From assembly GCA_947467145.1 (NCBI GenBank), contig CANIGJ010000016.1, positions 33,508 through 97,507 on the forward strand: a DNA stretch of 64,000 bases. Reading direction: 5' to 3'. Source of the stretch: Rhodospirillaceae bacterium. Its GTDB lineage: Bacteria; Pseudomonadota; Alphaproteobacteria; Rhodospirillales; UBA2165. The notes under the pieces are model-generated. The model was not told the origin of the DNA and made no database searches. It saw nothing but the letters and a program-made list of their open reading frames with translations. Positions 1 to 8,360 of this stretch are shown here, in pieces; the stretch's first letter is position 1, and each line of letters begins with the position of its first letter. Both the position numbers and the translations under genes were made by a program.

Positions 1-903
1 CAGAACGGAAGCGTTAAGCGCGTTCACGCCGCGCGCGAGATCATCCTGGCGGGTGGCGTCTATAACTCGCCGCAGCTGTTGATGCTCTCTGGCATCGGTC
101 CGGCCGATGAGCTGGCGCGGCATAATATCAAGGTCGCGTGCGATCTGCCCGGTGTCGGCAAAAATCTGCAAGATCATGCCGGTGTCGGCGTCGATATGAC
201 CTGCACCGAGCCCGTCGCCTTCGAGCGCGAATTGCGCGCCGATCGCCTGACGCTCTCCGTCTTACGCTGGGCACTGACGGGCACCGGTGCCGCTGCCAGC
301 ATGCCGGTGATCTGCAACGGCTTCATCCGCACCCGGCCGGAGCTGGACCGCCCCGACATCCAGACCCTGTTCACCGCGTCGTCGCCCTTTGCGCGCGTGT
401 GGTTTCCGGGTTTGCGCACAGGCATCGGCCATCGCTTCGCCAGCCGTTCGGTGCTGCTGCATCCGGAAAGCCGCGGGCATGTGGCGCTGGCGTCATCCGA
501 TCCGCTCGCCAAGCCACGTATCTTTTTCAATCTGCTGGCGACGCAGACGGATCGCGTCACCCTGCGCAACTCCATCCGCACGACGCGCGCGGTGTTTGCC
601 GAAGATCCGTTTGCGGCTTTGTGCGGGATCGAGCTGGCGCCCGGGCGCGACATCCACAGCGACGATGACATCGATGCTTATGTGCGCCGCACGGTGACGA
701 CGGCGTTCCATGGCGTCGGTACCTGCAAGATGGGTATCGACGATCGGGCCGTCGTAGATCCGCAATTGCGGGTGCGCGGTATCGACGGTCTGCGCGTTGC
801 CGATGCCTCGATCATGCCGACCATCACCGGTGGCAATACCCATGCGCCGGCGCTGATGATCGGCGCGAAAGCGGCTGAACTTGTTTTAGGTTCTACTTCT
901 TGA
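1..903 (+). CDS. GMC family FAD-dependent oxidoreductase (choline dehydrogenase-like), 5' truncated
   Basis: The reading frame is open from base 1, so only about the last 300 residues are present and the N-terminal FAD-binding GxGxxG lies outside the window. The visible start contains the GMC signature around AGGVYNSPQLLMLSGIG, followed by the central substrate domain. The C-terminal catalytic segment has FHGVGTCKMG, where His is the expected base, and VADASIMPTITGGNTHAP. Family members oxidise alcohols such as choline or polyethylene glycol with FAD in the cytoplasm or at the membrane. The substrate cannot be told from this fragment. Its 3' end overlaps the convergent gene by 11 bases. Confidence 0.93.
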   Translation, partial: QNGSVKRVHAAREIILAGGVYNSPQLLMLSGIGPADELARHNIKVACDLPGVGKNLQDHAGVGVDMTCTEPVAFERELRADRLTLSVLRWALTGTGAAASMPVICNGFIRTRPELDRPDIQTLFTASSPFARVWFPGLRTGIGHRFASRSVLLHPESRGHVALASSDPLAKPRIFFNLLATQTDRVTLRNSIRTTRAVFAEDPFAALCGIELAPGRDIHSDDDIDAYVRRTVTTAFHGVGTCKMGIDDRAVVDPQLRVRGIDGLRVADASIMPTITGGNTHAPALMIGAKAAELVLGSTS

Positions 904-1657
904 CGCGCGTGTAGGTCGTGCGGTCGGCGAGATCGATGATGTGGCCGCCGGTCATGTGCTCCGCGTCATCCATCTCGAACTTATAAGACAGCTTGCCGGT
1001 CGTGCGCATCGGCAGGATCGCCAGCGGCAATTGTTCGTCGGTCACATATTCGGTGTAGGGGAACGACATGCCGGCGCTGGCGAGATCGCTCTCGCCGCCC
1101 CAACTCTGTTTGGCTTTCAGCTCCCACGCGATCTTCTGTTTGTTGCGCGTGATCGTATCGATGACCAACAGCTTGGGCTGGCCGCGCAATGAAATGCCGC
1201 TCCACACGCCGCACAGCGCTTTGAGGCTGTCGGGCGCGGCGCCGCAATCGGCGCGCAACGACGGCGGCGACATGAGTTTTACCCGATCGAGGCTCGCCTT
1301 GCCGGTCAGCGGGGCGCCGATATCGGGCGCATAGATGACGCTTGCCTCGACACCACCGCGCGTCACGCGAAGCCCGCGCAACGAGACCTGAAGCTGCTCG
1401 CCGCTGGCGGTCACCTCGAAGCTGCCGTCGGTGGCCGGATCGATGGCGACGACGGGCAGCGCCTTGTTGATGTTCTCGAGATAGAGCTGATTGCCATTCG
1501 GCCCGATATGCAGCGCCGCCCTGGTCTCGATTTTCGAGTCCTTCGCGCGCGCACTTTCGACTGTGAGCGCGCCACGCCACACGCCGGGTTCAAGTTCGGC
1601 GGCGAAAGCGGGTCCCGCAAAAAGAATCAGAGCGGCTGCAAAAAGTCTCAGTAACAT
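893..1657 (-). CDS. secreted protein of unknown function
   Basis: This encodes 254 residues beginning with a clear Sec signal peptide (MLLRLFAAALILFAGPAFAA, cleavage after AFA or FAA). The mature part seems to hold two related halves, each opening with a GVWxG motif (GVWRG near residue 28 and GVWSG near residue 150), as in lipocalin-like beta-barrels. One Cys pair (DCGAAP, ALCGVW) could form a disulfide. I do not recognise the family. The gene is convergent with the GMC oxidoreductase and divergent from comM, so it is probably monocistronic. The translation start fits directly in front of the signal peptide. Confidence 0.8.
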   Translation of the reverse strand: MLLRLFAAALILFAGPAFAAELEPGVWRGALTVESARAKDSKIETRAALHIGPNGNQLYLENINKALPVVAIDPATDGSFEVTASGEQLQVSLRGLRVTRGGVEASVIYAPDIGAPLTGKASLDRVKLMSPPSLRADCGAAPDSLKALCGVWSGISLRGQPKLLVIDTITRNKQKIAWELKAKQSWGGESDLASAGMSFPYTEYVTDEQLPLAILPMRTTGKLSYKFEMDDAEHMTGGHIIDLADRTTYTRVKK

Positions 1658-1769
1658 GGCCTGACTGTACGGAGGTTCGTCCTACCCCAATGTTAATAGA
1701 AACGCTCTTGACCGGCGGGGCATTCCGAATCCAGAATAAGAACAATAGGGGAACACAAGGCAGGCGACG

Positions 1770-3314
1770 ATGACAGCCCGCATCACCACGGTCGCGTTCC
1801 AAGGCATCGATGTGCTGGAGGTGGACGTCCAGGTCCAGGTGGCGGGCGGTTTGCCGGCCTTCCGGGTCGTCGGCCTCGCCGATAAGGCAGTGGGGGAATC
1901 GCGCGAACGGGTGCGCGCCGCGCTCAATGCGCTGGGCCTGTCCCTGCCGCCCAAGCGCATCACGGTGAACCTGTCACCCGCCGATCTGGTGAAAGAAGGC
2001 AGCCATTTCGATCTGCCGATCGCGTTGGGCCTGCTGACCGCGATGGGGGTGTTGCCGGGCGACGATCTCGCGACCTATTGCGTGCTCGGCGAATTGTCGT
2101 TGGATGGTTCGGTGCGGTCCGTCGCCGGTGTGCTGCCGGCCGCCATCCATGCCGCGGCGACATCGCGCGGACTTATATGTCCGGGCGCGCAAGGCGGCGA
2201 AGCGGCCTGGGCGAGCGGGATTGAGGTCTTGGCGCCCGACTCGCTACTGGCGCTGATCAATCATTTCAAAGGGACACAAGTTCTCTCGGTGCCGCAGCCG
2301 AAATTCGCGGAGAGTTCCACGCGCGACGGCGTGCCCGATCTGGCCGACATCAAAGGTCAGGAAAGTGCGAAACGCGCGCTCGAAATCGCCGCTGCCGGCG
2401 GGCATAACCTGTTGATGATCGGCCCGCCCGGTGCGGGTAAGTCGATGTTGGCAGCGCGCCTCGGCGGGCTTTTGCCCGATCTCGACGCGGCCGAGGCGCT
2501 CGAAGTCTCCATGATCCATTCGGTCGCGGGCGAATTGGAAGAGGGCCGTCTGATCCGCCGCCGCCCGTTCCGCAATCCGCATCATTCCGCCTCCATGCCG
2601 TCCTTGGTCGGCGGCGGGCAGCGCGTGAAGCCGGGCGAAGTCAGCCTCGCGCATCTGGGGGTGTTGTTCCTGGACGAATTGCCGGAATTCCAGCGCGCGG
2701 CCTTGGAGGCACTGCGCCAGCCGCTGGAAACGGGATCGAGCGTGGTGGCGCGCGCCAACGCGCATGTGCGCTACCCGGCGCGCTTCCAACTGGTGGCGGC
2801 CATGAATCCCTGCCGCTGCGGCTATCTCGACGATCCGCAACAATGTTGTTCGCGCGCCCCCATCTGTGCGGCGGATTACCAATCCAAGATTTCCGGCCCT
2901 TTGTTCGATCGCATCGATATCGCCATCGACGTGCCGGCGGTCAGCCCGAGTGACTTGTCCTTGCCGCCGCCGTCCGAAAATTCCGCAGCGGTTGCCTTGC
3001 GTGTCCGGTTGGCGCGCGATCTGCAGCGTAAACGCTTCGCGGGCCGAATGAATAACGATCGCCGGGTGCGCACCAATGCCGATGCCGACGGCGCGTTGTT
3101 GGAAGACATCGCGGCCCCCGACGCCGACGGTCGGAAGCTTTTGACCGACGCGGCGGAACGCATGAAGCTGACCGCGCGCGGCTATCATCGGGTCTTAAGG
3201 GTCGCGCGCACCCTGGCCGATCTCGACGGCAGCGCCCAAGTGCGGCGCATTCATATCGCCGAGGCGGTGTCCTATCGCCGCACGGTGCCGGGGCGGCAGG
3301 GCATACTGGCCTAA
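1770..3314 (+). CDS. comM: YifB/ComM family Mg-chelatase-like AAA+ ATPase
   Basis: 514 residues, the usual length for the family. The N-terminal ~190 residues form the ChlI/Lon-S5-like domain. Then comes the AAA+ module with Walker A GPPGAGKSM near residue 218 and Walker B VLFLDELPEF near residue 297, and a Cys-rich insert (CRCGYLDDPQQCCSRAPIC) typical of YifB. The C-terminal Mg-chelatase C domain ends in ARTLADLDG...HIAEAVSYR. ComM is a hexameric helicase that drives branch migration in natural transformation in Vibrio; its role in non-competent bacteria is unclear. Start ATG at 1770, after a 112-base divergent intergenic region. Confidence 0.95.
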   Translation: MTARITTVAFQGIDVLEVDVQVQVAGGLPAFRVVGLADKAVGESRERVRAALNALGLSLPPKRITVNLSPADLVKEGSHFDLPIALGLLTAMGVLPGDDLATYCVLGELSLDGSVRSVAGVLPAAIHAAATSRGLICPGAQGGEAAWASGIEVLAPDSLLALINHFKGTQVLSVPQPKFAESSTRDGVPDLADIKGQESAKRALEIAAAGGHNLLMIGPPGAGKSMLAARLGGLLPDLDAAEALEVSMIHSVAGELEEGRLIRRRPFRNPHHSASMPSLVGGGQRVKPGEVSLAHLGVLFLDELPEFQRAALEALRQPLETGSSVVARANAHVRYPARFQLVAAMNPCRCGYLDDPQQCCSRAPICAADYQSKISGPLFDRIDIAIDVPAVSPSDLSLPPPSENSAAVALRVRLARDLQRKRFAGRMNNDRRVRTNADADGALLEDIAAPDADGRKLLTDAAERMKLTARGYHRVLRVARTLADLDGSAQVRRIHIAEAVSYRRTVPGRQGILA

Positions 3315-3360
3315 TCACGCCCGGCCGGGAACTTCCTTCCGTCCCATCAGTTTAGTATCC

Positions 3361-4569
3361 GTGGACGGGACCGCTTCTAGTCGTGACGTGCTTCAGATCG
3401 CTGCCGTCGAGGCCGCGCTCGAGAACCCGCAAGCGAGCGATGTGAAGGCCGACCCGCAGGCCTTTTCGATCCCGCACCCGTCCTATGCCCTGACCGGCAT
3501 CTTCGTGCTCGGTCTTTTCTATACGGCCTATTTCGCGCGCGCGGTGCTGATTCCGATCACCATGGCGGTGATCCTTAATTTCGTCCTGGCGCCATTGACC
3601 CGCGAAATCACCAAGCGCGTGCGCTGGCCGCATCCGATTTCCGCCGTGCTGGTTGTCATCTTGTTTTTCGGCGCGATCGTCCTGTCCTTCATGGCGCTGT
3701 CGTCGCCTGCCGCCGATTGGATGGTGAGACTGCCGAACGAGATGAGTTCCATCGAACGCAAGCTGCGCCCGATCAGCGGCGCGGTGCAGAACGTACAGGA
3801 CGCGGCCAAGTCGGTCGAGGACATGGCGCAAGGCCCCGATGCCAAAGGCGCCGCCGCGGCGCGCGAACCGATGCAGGTTGTGGTGCGCGGCCCGAGCCTG
3901 ACGCAATTGTTCCTCGGTCAGACGATGAGCCTCACCATGGGGATCCTCGTCACCTTCGGTCTGTTGCTGTTCCTGCTGGCGAGCGGCGATGCGCTGTTGC
4001 GTCAGGCGGTGACCATCGCGCCCAATTGGACCGACAAGAAAAAAGTCGTCGAGATCGCGCGCCAGACCGAAGGCGAGATTTCGCATTATCTCGCCTCGAT
4101 CACCTGCATCAATATCGGCATCGGCTGCTTGATCGGCTGCGCCATGTGGTGGCTTGGCCTACCCAATCCGGCCTTGTGGGGCGTGATGGCGGCGATCTTG
4201 AATTTCGTGCCGGTCGCCGGTCCGTTTGCGAGTGTCGCGGTGATTTCGCTGGTTTCGATCATGACGTTCGAAGGGCTGGCCGACACGATCGTGCCCCCGC
4301 TCGTCTATCTCGGCATCCATCTGCTCGAAAGCCAGGTGCTGACGCCCATTTTCGTGTCGCGCCGCCTGTTGCTCAATCCGGTCGCCGTGCTGCTGTCCTT
4401 GATCTTCTGGACCTGGATGTGGGGCATCCCGGGCGCGCTGCTCGCCGTGCCGATCCTCGCCGCCTTCAAGATCGCCTGTGAACGCGTCGAAGGATTTCAA
4501 GGGCTGGCCGTTATGCTGACCAGCCCGACCAAGATTCCCGATCCCACAAAAGAAGAAGCCAAGGCTTAG
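3361..4569 (+). CDS. AI-2E family transporter (PerM/YdiK-like permease)
   Basis: 402 residues starting at a GTG. The architecture is that of the family: two to three N-terminal membrane helices from about residue 45, a long periplasmic segment (residues ~120-185), then five or more C-terminal helices including the conserved region NFVPVAGPFASVAVISLV. The proline/glycine-rich C-terminal part (LLESQVLTPIFVSRRLLLNPVAVLLSLIFW, quoted here as family hallmark in two pieces: LLESQVLTPIFV and LNPVAVLLSL) is diagnostic. Members include the TqsA AI-2 exporter and Na+/H+ antiporters, so the substrate is not known. It stops 7 bases before a copy of the short 21-nt repeat. Confidence 0.88.
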   Translation: MDGTASSRDVLQIAAVEAALENPQASDVKADPQAFSIPHPSYALTGIFVLGLFYTAYFARAVLIPITMAVILNFVLAPLTREITKRVRWPHPISAVLVVILFFGAIVLSFMALSSPAADWMVRLPNEMSSIERKLRPISGAVQNVQDAAKSVEDMAQGPDAKGAAAAREPMQVVVRGPSLTQLFLGQTMSLTMGILVTFGLLLFLLASGDALLRQAVTIAPNWTDKKKVVEIARQTEGEISHYLASITCINIGIGCLIGCAMWWLGLPNPALWGVMAAILNFVPVAGPFASVAVISLVSIMTFEGLADTIVPPLVYLGIHLLESQVLTPIFVSRRLLLNPVAVLLSLIFWTWMWGIPGALLAVPILAAFKIACERVEGFQGLAVMLTSPTKIPDPTKEEAKA

Positions 4570-4575
4570 TTTATC

Positions 4576-4596
4576 TGCGACGCGAGGCCGCTTTGC
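4576..4596 (-). repeat. short palindromic repeat, copy A (core GCAAAGCGNCCTCGCGTCGC)
   Basis: Read on the minus strand this is GCAAAGCGGCCTCGCGTCGC followed by A. It lies between two convergent stop codons, 7 bases after the permease stop. It is one of six close copies and one expanded variant of the same 21-mer in the window. The inner part GCGGC-CTCGC-GTCGC can fold into a 5-bp stem with one G-U pair. Confidence 0.8.
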
Positions 4597-6132
4597 TCAA
4601 CGCCAGCTCACATCGAGAATGGTGAAGCCGGCGGTTTGCCAGCGGCCGCGTGCATCTATGGCCACGTCCGCGTTATGCACGGCAAGCGTCGGTAACGGCG
4701 CGATCGGAATCACATAATCATTGGTGGCGGCCAGGGCGACGGCGCGTGCGGTGACCTCGCGGCGCTGGGCATCGTCGGTTGCCGCGCTGCTTTGCGCGGC
4801 CAGGGCATGTAACGCTGAATCGTTATGCAAATCCCAAAAGCCCGGCGCGAATAGCATCTGCACGGTATCCTGCACGTCCGGCATCGCACCGCCATGCCAG
4901 GGAAAGATCGCCGCGTCGAGCTGATGATCGCGCACGCGCATGTACAGTTCTTCGGGGATGGCGGCCTCGATGCGCACCGTAACGCCGATGGCGCGCCACG
5001 AGAACGCGACGCGTTCGGCGACCTGTGCCGCCGTCGCACCTTGCGCGGTCAGCGCGATTTCGACCGGGCGGCCGTACTCTTTCAACAATGCACGCGCCGC
5101 ATTGATGTTCTGCATCGCCGGCGCGGGTGCGGCGCCGCAGCCGGCCTGTTCGCGCCAGCATAAGCCCGTCGGCACGCGTCCGCCGGGCGGCAGCACGCGC
5201 GCCGCCGCGTCGCGGTCGAGCGCCAGATCGAGCGCCTTGCGCACGCGTGCATCGCCCATGGCGCGGTTTTTGTCGCGCGCATCGTAGGCCAGCACCAACA
5301 TGCCGTAACCCGCCACCGGTGTGAGGCCTATCGTTTTTTCCTTCGCGAGATCAGTCACGAGTTTCGGATCGGCGTCGAGCAAGATATCGAGTTTGCCTTC
5401 GCGCCATTGGGCAACGCGCTCCGCATAGTCCCAGCCGCCCGTGACCTGCACGCGCGCGATCTTGGGTAACGGCTTGGTCGCACCGCCGTGGGCATAGCTG
5501 TCGACGCGCGCCACAGTCGCCTGGGTGTGGTCGAGCGAGACGAATTTATAAGGCCCGCTGCCGATGGGGCTGCGGCCGAAATAATATTTTTCGCCGAGCA
5601 GGATGCCATGTTTGTGTTCGGGCAGGATCGGGATGTGCATGGCGAGGCGTGGGAGATCGTAGGCGACCGGGCGCTTGGTGATCAGGCGCAGTTTGGTTCG
5701 GCCAAGCTTTTCGACGTGATCGATCCAGTCCCACTTATATTCGTCATGCAGGCGCGTGGCGGGATCGCTCAGCCAGTCCAAGGTATAGATGACATCGTCG
5801 ACATCGACACGGGTGCCGTCGTGCCATTTGGCATCCTCGCGGATCTCGAACTCCAAAGTGCGCTCGTCGGTGCGCTTCCAGGATGTCGCAAGTAGCGGTT
5901 GATAGCTGTTGGTGCGCTCGTCATAGGCGATCAAGGTGTCGAACAGGCCGTGGCTCAGGAAATGCGAAACCGGTGTTGAATCGTGATAGATGCTCAAGGT
6001 CGCGATCGTGCCGGCCATGCCGATGCGCATCGTGTCGTCACTCTTTTGCGCAAGCGCACCGTGTGTAGCGAAGATCGTCGCAAACGCCGCTGCAAAGATA
6101 TATTTGCGACGCGAGGACGCTTTGCTGTTCAC
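4597..6132 (-). CDS. ABC transporter substrate-binding protein, peptide/nickel/opine family (SBP_bac_5)
   Basis: A periplasmic receptor of 511 residues in the DppA/OppA/NikA class. I choose the GTG start at 6132, because it overlaps the tsaD stop as GTGA and gives a proper signal peptide (positively charged n-region KASSRRK, core YIFAAAFATIFATHGALA, cleavage near AQ). There is no ATG between it and the mature protein. The mature domain shows the family elements EIREDAKWHDGTRVDVDDVIYT and GSGPYKF. No permease or ATPase genes lie alongside, so it is an orphan receptor, probably translated together with tsaD. The n-region codons coincide with a copy of the short repeat. Confidence 0.9.
   Translation of the reverse strand: MNSKASSRRKYIFAAAFATIFATHGALAQKSDDTMRIGMAGTIATLSIYHDSTPVSHFLSHGLFDTLIAYDERTNSYQPLLATSWKRTDERTLEFEIREDAKWHDGTRVDVDDVIYTLDWLSDPATRLHDEYKWDWIDHVEKLGRTKLRLITKRPVAYDLPRLAMHIPILPEHKHGILLGEKYYFGRSPIGSGPYKFVSLDHTQATVARVDSYAHGGATKPLPKIARVQVTGGWDYAERVAQWREGKLDILLDADPKLVTDLAKEKTIGLTPVAGYGMLVLAYDARDKNRAMGDARVRKALDLALDRDAAARVLPPGGRVPTGLCWREQAGCGAAPAPAMQNINAARALLKEYGRPVEIALTAQGATAAQVAERVAFSWRAIGVTVRIEAAIPEELYMRVRDHQLDAAIFPWHGGAMPDVQDTVQMLFAPGFWDLHNDSALHALAAQSSAATDDAQRREVTARAVALAATNDYVIPIAPLPTLAVHNADVAIDARGRWQTAGFTILDVSWR
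6105..6125 (-). repeat. short palindromic repeat, copy B, inside a coding region
   Basis: On the minus strand this reads GCAAAGCGTCCTCGCGTCGC followed by A. It differs from the other copies by one base in the left arm. It falls in codons 3-10 of the ABC receptor gene and encodes the basic signal-peptide n-region (KASSRR). Confidence 0.75.
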
Positions 6133-7214
6133 GCTTTCACTCCGGCGCCGATGGCGGGCGGTGCATCGGGATCGAGCGGCCAGCGCGGACGCGGCTTGAA
6201 ATCCAGGCCATCGGTATCGCCGAGGCGCAAACGTTCGAGGCCGGCCCAGGCGATCATCGCCGCGTTGTCGGTGCACAAAGATATCGGTGGCGTGTGCAGG
6301 GTGAGCTTCTGCGTGGCGGCGAGATCGGCCAGCCGCGCGCGCAACGCCGAGTTGGCGGCGACGCCGCCTGCGACGACGAGATGGACGGAGCCACTCTTAT
6401 TAAGATGAGCATATTTGTCGCGGAACAATTCGACCGCGCGTTTGGTGCGATCGAACGCGACATCGGCGACGGCGGCCTGGAAACTGGCGGCGAGATCGCG
6501 CGCGTCTTCTTCTTGCAACGGTAAGCCGCCCAAGGTTTCGACATGGCGACGCACGGCGGTCTTCAATCCCGAAAACGAAAACAAACAATCGGGCCGTCCC
6601 TTCATCGGGCGCGGCAATGGGAAGCGCGTTGCATCGCCGCCCTTGGCCGCGCGCTCGACGGCGGGGCCGCCGGGAAAGCCGAGACCGAGAAGTTTTGCCG
6701 TCTTGTCGAACGCCTCGCCCATCGCATCGTCCAAGGTGGTCCCGAGACGCGTATAGCGGCCGACCCCTTCGACGATCAGCAATTGGCAATGCCCACCCGA
6801 CACCAGCAGCAGCAGGAAGGGAAATTCGACCGCGCCGTTCAGGCGTTCGGTCAGCGCGTGCCCCTCCAGATGATTGACGGCGATGAAGGGAATGTCGCGC
6901 ACGGCGGCGATGGCCTTGGCGGTCATCACGCCGACAATCACGCCGCCGATCAGGCCGGGCCCACCGGTCGCCGCGACCGCATCGAGATCGTCAAAGCCGA
7001 TACACGCCTCGTCGAGCGCCGCCTTCACGATGGCGTCAATATTAGCAAGATGCGCGCGCGCCGCGACTTCCGGTACGACGCCTTCATAGGGCGTGTGCTC
7101 GGCGATCTGGCTCAGAACCACGGAGGACCGGATGCGTTCGGCGGGTGTCCCGGCATCGCTGACTACGGCGGCGGCCGTTTCGTCGCAACTTGTTTCGATC
7201 CCCAGCACCAGCAC
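6129..7214 (-). CDS. tsaD: tRNA N6-adenosine threonylcarbamoyltransferase TsaD
   Basis: 361 residues, as expected for the Kae1/TsaD family. It begins MLVLGIETSCDETAAAVV and carries the metal-binding HLEGH motif at 115-119, LLLLVSGGHCQLL, and DDAMGEAFDKTAKLLGLGFPGGP. With TsaB and TsaE it transfers the threonylcarbamoyl group from TC-AMP to A37 of ANN-decoding tRNAs (t6A). It is divergent from hemC with 83 bases between them, an arrangement common in alphaproteobacteria. Its stop overlaps the GTG of the downstream receptor gene, suggesting translational coupling. Confidence 0.97.
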   Translation of the reverse strand: MLVLGIETSCDETAAAVVSDAGTPAERIRSSVVLSQIAEHTPYEGVVPEVAARAHLANIDAIVKAALDEACIGFDDLDAVAATGGPGLIGGVIVGVMTAKAIAAVRDIPFIAVNHLEGHALTERLNGAVEFPFLLLLVSGGHCQLLIVEGVGRYTRLGTTLDDAMGEAFDKTAKLLGLGFPGGPAVERAAKGGDATRFPLPRPMKGRPDCLFSFSGLKTAVRRHVETLGGLPLQEEDARDLAASFQAAVADVAFDRTKRAVELFRDKYAHLNKSGSVHLVVAGGVAANSALRARLADLAATQKLTLHTPPISLCTDNAAMIAWAGLERLRLGDTDGLDFKPRPRWPLDPDAPPAIGAGVKA

Positions 7215-7297
7215 GGCAGTCCCGTCACGTAAAAAGGCGTTTACCCGAATGGGTCCGGACTTTACTCTGCCGCATCCTTTAAATCCACGTAGGGCTC

Positions 7298-8284
7298 ATG
7301 GCCGATCAACCCGTCCTTCGCATCGGTACGCGCGGCAGCCCGCTCGCACTGACCCAGACCAAGATGGTGCAGGAACGCCTGGTGGCGTCGCATCCCCGCC
7401 TGGCCGAACCGCGCGCCATCGAGATCGTCGTTATCAAGACGACGGGCGATCGCGTGCAGGATGTCGTGCTGTCGGCGATCGGCGGCAAAGGCCTGTTCAC
7501 CAAGGAACTGGACGAGGCGCTGCTCGACGGGCGCATCGATTTCGCCATCCATTCCATGAAGGATGTGCCGACCTTCCTGCCCGAAGGCATCGTGCTGTCG
7601 AGCCTGATGGTGCGCGAAGACGTACGCGATGCGTTCGTGTCGCAGCGTTATAAATCGTTTGCCGAGTTGCCGGAACAGGCCCTCGTCGGCACCGCGTCGA
7701 CTCGTCGTCGTGCCCAAATCCTCAAACGTCGGCCGGATCTCAGGGTCGAACCGCTGCGCGGCAATGTCGAAACCCGTCTCGGCAAGCTGGCCGAAGGCGG
7801 CATGGCGGCAACCTTCCTGGCCTATGCCGGGCTCAAACGCCTGGGTAAGGCCGATGCCGCCACCGAAATCATGCCGGTCGAAACCATGCTGCCGGCCGTG
7901 GGCCAGGGTGCCTTGGCCGCGACGTTCCGCGCCGACGACCGCCGGGTCCGGGCATTGTTGCAGCCGCTGGTCGATCCCGCGACCGAGGCCGCGGTCTGGG
8001 CCGAACGGGCCATGCTCGCCATCCTCGACGGGTCCTGCCAGACGCCGATTGCCGCTTATGGCAGCCTGGATGAGGCCAAAATCCTGACCCTCAAAGGCAT
8101 GATCGCCCATCCCGGCGGCATCCAGGTGGTCGAGGCCCAGGCCTCCGGCCCGGCCGGCGAAGCCGACCAGATCGGGGTGCGGGTCGCCAACGAACTGCTG
8201 TTCCAGGCCGGCCCGGCCCTGATGCGGGCGATCAAGAGCGAGCAGCCGCACGTTTACCGGGTGCCGACGGACGGCCCGACTTAA
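7298..8284 (+). CDS. hemC: hydroxymethylbilane synthase (porphobilinogen deaminase)
   Basis: 328 residues. N-terminal LRIGTRGSPLALTQT, the middle TASTRRRAQI arginine region that binds the growing tetrapyrrole, and GSCQTPIAAYG with Cys247 as attachment site of the dipyrromethane cofactor. It polymerises four porphobilinogen molecules to hydroxymethylbilane, the substrate of HemD encoded next. First gene of a hemC-hemD-hemY run on the plus strand, divergent from tsaD. Confidence 0.97.
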   Translation: MADQPVLRIGTRGSPLALTQTKMVQERLVASHPRLAEPRAIEIVVIKTTGDRVQDVVLSAIGGKGLFTKELDEALLDGRIDFAIHSMKDVPTFLPEGIVLSSLMVREDVRDAFVSQRYKSFAELPEQALVGTASTRRRAQILKRRPDLRVEPLRGNVETRLGKLAEGGMAATFLAYAGLKRLGKADAATEIMPVETMLPAVGQGALAATFRADDRRVRALLQPLVDPATEAAVWAERAMLAILDGSCQTPIAAYGSLDEAKILTLKGMIAHPGGIQVVEAQASGPAGEADQIGVRVANELLFQAGPALMRAIKSEQPHVYRVPTDGPT

Positions 8285-8360
8285 ACGACGACTTAAGGGG
8301 CCGATTGCTCCTTATAGAGGCAGGCTTCTATATGTGGCGAACCTGCTCTAGTATCCCCGG

